From Streptomyces sp. DH-12 (GTDB taxonomy: Bacteria; Actinomycetota; Actinomycetes; Streptomycetales; Streptomycetaceae), in NCBI RefSeq assembly GCF_002899455.1, contig NZ_PPFB01000001.1, forward strand, positions 1,736,001 through 1,800,000: a stretch of DNA of 64,000 nt, read 5' to 3'. Positions within the stretch are counted from its first letter, which is position 1. Every line of letters begins with the position of its first letter. The notes below the pieces were generated by a model. That model was not told the origin of the DNA. It did no database searches and saw only the letters and a program-made list of their open reading frames with translations. The position numbers and the translations under genes were made by a program. This document shows, in pieces, positions 58,874-64,000 of the stretch.

Positions 58874-60394
58874 TCACGCCACCCCGCAGGCCCTCCCGTC
58901 GACCGTGAAGTCCGACGCCCGGACGTCCGTGTCCCGCCTCGCCTGCCTCGCCGCGACGAAGCCGAAGGCGAGTCTGCCGCCCGCGGCGACGCTCGCGTTG
59001 TAGTCGGGCGCGGTGGCGGTCACCCGCGCGCCGGACTGGTGGACCGAGGCGTCCCACATCTGGGTGACGCGCTGGCCGTCGGGGAGGGTGAAGCCGACCC
59101 GCCAGCCGTCCAGGGCGTGCCGGGTGGTCACGGTGACGGCCGCCTGGTAGCCCTCCGGCCACTGGTCGAGCACGTCGTAGTCGACCAGGCAGGCGGGCCG
59201 CGAGGGGCCGCCGTCCCCCGGCGTGGCGGCGGCGCCGGAGGACGTGCCCTGCGGCTCCGGGTCGGGCTCGGGCGTCGGGTCCGCCGTGCGGGAGGGCGGG
59301 GCGCTGCTCGGCGCGGCAGCGGCACTGGACGCGGGGACGGAGGGGTCCGGCGAGCCGGACGGCGCCGTGCCCACCGGCGGCAGCGACGGCACGGGCGCGG
59401 CCACCGGACCTCCGCGGTCGTTGTCGGGGGCGGCGGTCCCGGGATCCCCGCCGTCCCCGAACGGCATCAGCGACACCGCGAGCGCGAGCAGCGAGACGAC
59501 GACGGCCGCGGCCATGGGCCCGTGCCGGGCGACCCGCGCCCCGCGGCCGGGCCCGCCCACCGGGTCGTCGGCGTCCGGGTCGGCGCCGTCCGGGTGCCCG
59601 GCGCCCAGCCGCACCTCGGCGGCGCGGCGGCGGCGCTCCAGGTAGGCGAGGCCGCCCCAGCCGATGACGCCGCCGGCCAGCGCGCCGGGCAGGGTGCCGC
59701 CGTGCGGGCGCAGACAGGCGGCGGCCTCCGCGCACTGCCGGCAGGCGGCGAGGTGCCGGGACAGGTCCTCGGGGGCGTCCGCGGCGGGCGAGCGGGTGAC
59801 GGCGTCGAGCAGCCGGGCGTAGCTGCGGCACTCGGCGTCCATCGGGGAGTCGAGGTGGTTGCGGTGGCAGCGGTCCCGGAACAGGCGGCCGACCTGGGCG
59901 AGTTCGTCGGCCGCGGTGGCCGGGTCGAGGCCCAGCCGGCGAGCCACCAGGGGCAGCGGCAGCGCCTCCGCCTCGGCCAGCCACAGCAGTTCGGCGTCCG
60001 CCTGCTGGAGGTCGCGCAACCCCCGCAGGGCGATGGGGCGTCCGAGGGGCGGCCCGGTGTGGCGGGCGGCCTCCTCGGAGTGCAGCCACAGCCGGAGGCC
60101 GGGGTCGAGCTTGTGCCCCTGCCCCTCCTTCTCCCACCCGGCGGCCGTGTTCCGTACGGCGGTCAGCAGCAGGGGGATGCGGGGCAGCCGGGAGGAACGG
60201 CGTCCGGTCCCGCGCACGCTCCCCGACTCGGCCGCGCGCAGTTCCCGTATGCCCTCGGCGAAGGCCTCCCGGGCCAGTTCCGCGGCGGCGTCGGAGCCCG
60301 CCGTGCACAGGTCGGCGTAGGAGAGCACCGCGTCCCAGCATTCGGAGAACAGGGCCGCTTCGGCGGCGTCCTGGGGGCTCGGCAGGTCGGGCAT
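58874..60394 (-). CDS. Membrane protein: sigma-like domain, zf-HC2, TM helix and extracellular CBM2
   Basis: 506 residues; ATG 60394 has AGGAG 4 nt upstream. Residues ~10-185 resemble a degenerate sigma-70 factor: a region 2-like helix (ALFSECWDAVLSYADLC) and a region 4-like HTH (LPLPLVARRLGLDPATAADELAQVGRLF). Residues ~186-228 carry a zf-HC2 anti-sigma motif (HLAACRQC). A transmembrane helix (MAAAVVVSLLALAVSLM, 294-310) leads through a Ser/Pro/Thr linker to a C-terminal family 2 carbohydrate-binding module (402-503, with Cys402 and Cys503 for the disulfide and Trp residues in DQWPEGYQ, DGWRVGF and MWDAS). It should sense a polysaccharide outside and signal inside. Confidence 0.82.
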   Translation of the reverse strand: MPDLPSPQDAAEAALFSECWDAVLSYADLCTAGSDAAAELAREAFAEGIRELRAAESGSVRGTGRRSSRLPRIPLLLTAVRNTAAGWEKEGQGHKLDPGLRLWLHSEEAARHTGPPLGRPIALRGLRDLQQADAELLWLAEAEALPLPLVARRLGLDPATAADELAQVGRLFRDRCHRNHLDSPMDAECRSYARLLDAVTRSPAADAPEDLSRHLAACRQCAEAAACLRPHGGTLPGALAGGVIGWGGLAYLERRRRAAEVRLGAGHPDGADPDADDPVGGPGRGARVARHGPMAAAVVVSLLALAVSLMPFGDGGDPGTAAPDNDRGGPVAAPVPSLPPVGTAPSGSPDPSVPASSAAAAPSSAPPSRTADPTPEPDPEPQGTSSGAAATPGDGGPSRPACLVDYDVLDQWPEGYQAAVTVTTRHALDGWRVGFTLPDGQRVTQMWDASVHQSGARVTATAPDYNASVAAGGRLAFGFVAARQARRDTDVRASDFTVDGRACGVA

Positions 60395-60634
60395 GAGACT
60401 CCTGCATCCACGAGCGAGGTCAACTCGCCGTACCGGCGGGTGGAGTTGAAGGGAACCTCGCGGCAGTGGACGAGAGCTTCGCACGTCCCCGACACAACTG
60501 ACAAGCGCCGTCTTCACTTTGTGTGGCGGTACCGCGACCCCTCGCAGGGACCATACGCAGGAAAGGCCGGAACGTCTCGGTTCCGGCCCTTCCTGTTCCG
60601 TCCTGCCTGGTCCGCCGCGGTGCGCGGCGGACGC

Positions 60635-63366
<2,732 letters not shown>

Positions 63367-63367
63367 C

Positions 63368-63399
63368 GGGACGCGGACGCCCGTGGGCCCCCGCGTCCC
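63368..63399. terminator. Terminator between aldO and the convergent gene
   Basis: 9-bp perfect stem GGGACGCGG/CCGCGTCCC (63368-63376 with 63391-63399) and a 14-nt loop, between convergent genes. Confidence 0.65.
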
Positions 63400-63414
63400 C
63401 GCGTCCCTGCGTCC

Positions 63415-63930
63415 TCAGTGGTCCGCGCAGCAGGGGGTGGGGTCCGGCGCCTCGAAGGGCACCAGGGTGTCCCCCAGGGCCGGGGTGGCGGCGAGGACCA
63501 GCGCACCGCCCTGCCACTGCGGCCGTACGTGGTCGCGGGTCACCATGCGGGCTTCCGGCTCCGGCGGCAGGGGCGAGCCCAGCACCGTCACCCGGTCGAT
63601 CGCGGAGCACTCCAGCAGCTCCCCGACCGTCAGGGTGCCCGTGAGCCGGGACGCCCCCGGATAGAGCACCGCGCGCCCCGACGGGTCCGGCAGTCCGGCC
63701 GAGACGGCGCCGTGCTCCCCCTCCGCGAGCCGCTCCCGCACGGTGTCCAGCAGGGACGCCGAAGGCAGGGACAGCGACACGACGACCCTCGGGCGTCCGT
63801 CCCGCACCAGGTGGGTGCAGCCGACGGTGTCCGCGGGCAGGGCGAGCCGGTCCGCCAGCCGGTGCAGCAGGTGGTCCGCCGTCCGCAGGTCCCGCGCGCC
63901 CGCGTCGACGGTGAGCGCGTACGCCGTCAC
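63415..63930 (-). CDS. Hypothetical protein downstream of the window-edge hydrolase
   Basis: 171 residues from GTG 63930, which overlaps the upstream gene's stop (GTGA); the open frame extends to 63966. Reads TAYALTVDAGARDLRTADHLLHRLADRL, VVVSLSLPSASLLDTVRERLAEGEH, and ends in a CCADH-like tail. Mixed alpha-beta, soluble, no known family. Coupling implies a role with the protein encoded upstream, beyond the window. Confidence 0.65.
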   Translation of the reverse strand: MTAYALTVDAGARDLRTADHLLHRLADRLALPADTVGCTHLVRDGRPRVVVSLSLPSASLLDTVRERLAEGEHGAVSAGLPDPSGRAVLYPGASRLTGTLTVGELLECSAIDRVTVLGSPLPPEPEARMVTRDHVRPQWQGGALVLAATPALGDTLVPFEAPDPTPCCADH

Positions 63931-64000
63931 GACGGCAGCACCCACACGGGGTTGGAGTAGAACCACAGGTCGCGCCAGGGGTCGGCGTCGCCCACGACGT
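63927..64000 (-). CDS. Partial CDS: C-terminus of a probable CehA/McbA-type metallohydrolase
   Basis: Only the last ~24 codons are in the window: DVVGDADPWRDLWFYSNPVWVLPS then TGA (63927-63929). The WRDLWFYSNPVWV ending is one I associate with actinobacterial CehA/McbA (PHP-domain) metallohydrolases. Too short to be sure. Its stop overlaps the next gene's GTG. Confidence 0.5.
   Translation of the reverse strand, partial: VVGDADPWRDLWFYSNPVWVLPS

Overview
The window is typical Streptomyces chromosome: very high GC, almost exclusively G/C third codon positions, many 4-nt ATGA/GTGA gene overlaps, GTG starts, and lineage-typical families (DUF397, Scr1/WhiJ-like XRE regulators, RsbW-like ATP-binding proteins, DUF2637, DUF3040, TIGR04222, LAL and PucR regulators). 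From memory, the order alditol oxidase, RsgA, Ada/AlkA, Ogt, PoxB, surface-glycan glycosyltransferases, acyl-CoA synthetases resembles the S. coelicolor SCO614x-SCO619x region. I could not check this. No rRNA, tRNA, CRISPR array, insertion sequence or phage gene was seen.

Layout. 1-8.6 kb: a large TerD-like protein, a GNAT protein, an aminoglycoside-nucleotidyltransferase-like gene beside a truncated regulator remnant, a flavin-fold oxidase, and a WhiJ/AbaA-like regulatory cassette (ATP-binding protein divergent from XRE, DUF397 and a third overlapping gene). 8.7-11 kb: a thioesterase, then a secreted muramidase and a Tat-type amidase. 11-13 kb: an 8-oxoguanine-deaminase-like gene next to a urate oxidase tail. 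13-16.5 kb: small unknowns, a zinc-ribbon/Mrr-like protein and two GNATs. 16.5-23.7 kb: two overlapping acyl-CoA synthetases divergent from a GAF-LuxR regulator, then a 936-aa LAL regulator. 24-26.8 kb: a very small gene with a good promoter, a decayed winged-helix gene, a repeat protein, a pyruvyltransferase-like protein and a DUF3040 protein. 27-33.3 kb: a minus-strand operon of seven translationally coupled glycan genes (GT2, GmhB-like phosphatase, GT9, GT4-like, GT9, GT2, GT2).

33.7-38 kb: a SRPBCC protein, a xanthine dehydrogenase remnant, PucR and a TPR-like protein. 38-42 kb: a GntR/FCD regulator divergent from an iron-box-controlled FhuF-like reductase, DUF2637 and a second ATP-binding protein. 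42-49 kb: a secreted protein, a membrane-tethered XRE protein, PoxB, a PP2C protein and DUF456. 49-54 kb: Ogt and Ada-AlkA, HEAT-repeat and MerR-HEAT proteins, and RsgA. 54-58.9 kb is loosely packed (STAS, MarR, DUF1330, DUF1622, Csp3-like copper protein, short tandem repeats). 58.9-64 kb: a sigma-like/zf-HC2/CBM2 membrane protein, a radical SAM protein with unusual cysteine spacing, and alditol oxidase.

Two themes stand out. First, purine catabolism looks partly dismantled: the deaminase and PucR are intact, but urate oxidase is reduced to about 30 residues and xanthine dehydrogenase is an FAD-subunit/molybdopterin-subunit fusion carrying an in-frame TAG. A MmyB-type regulator and a winged-helix gene are also pseudogenes, so this genome appears to lose genes by internal deletion. 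Second, several proteins join sensing or effector domains in one chain (CBM2 on a sigma-like membrane protein, XRE on an extracytoplasmic domain, MerR on HEAT repeats). With the seven-gene glycan operon, these are the best candidates for undescribed biology.
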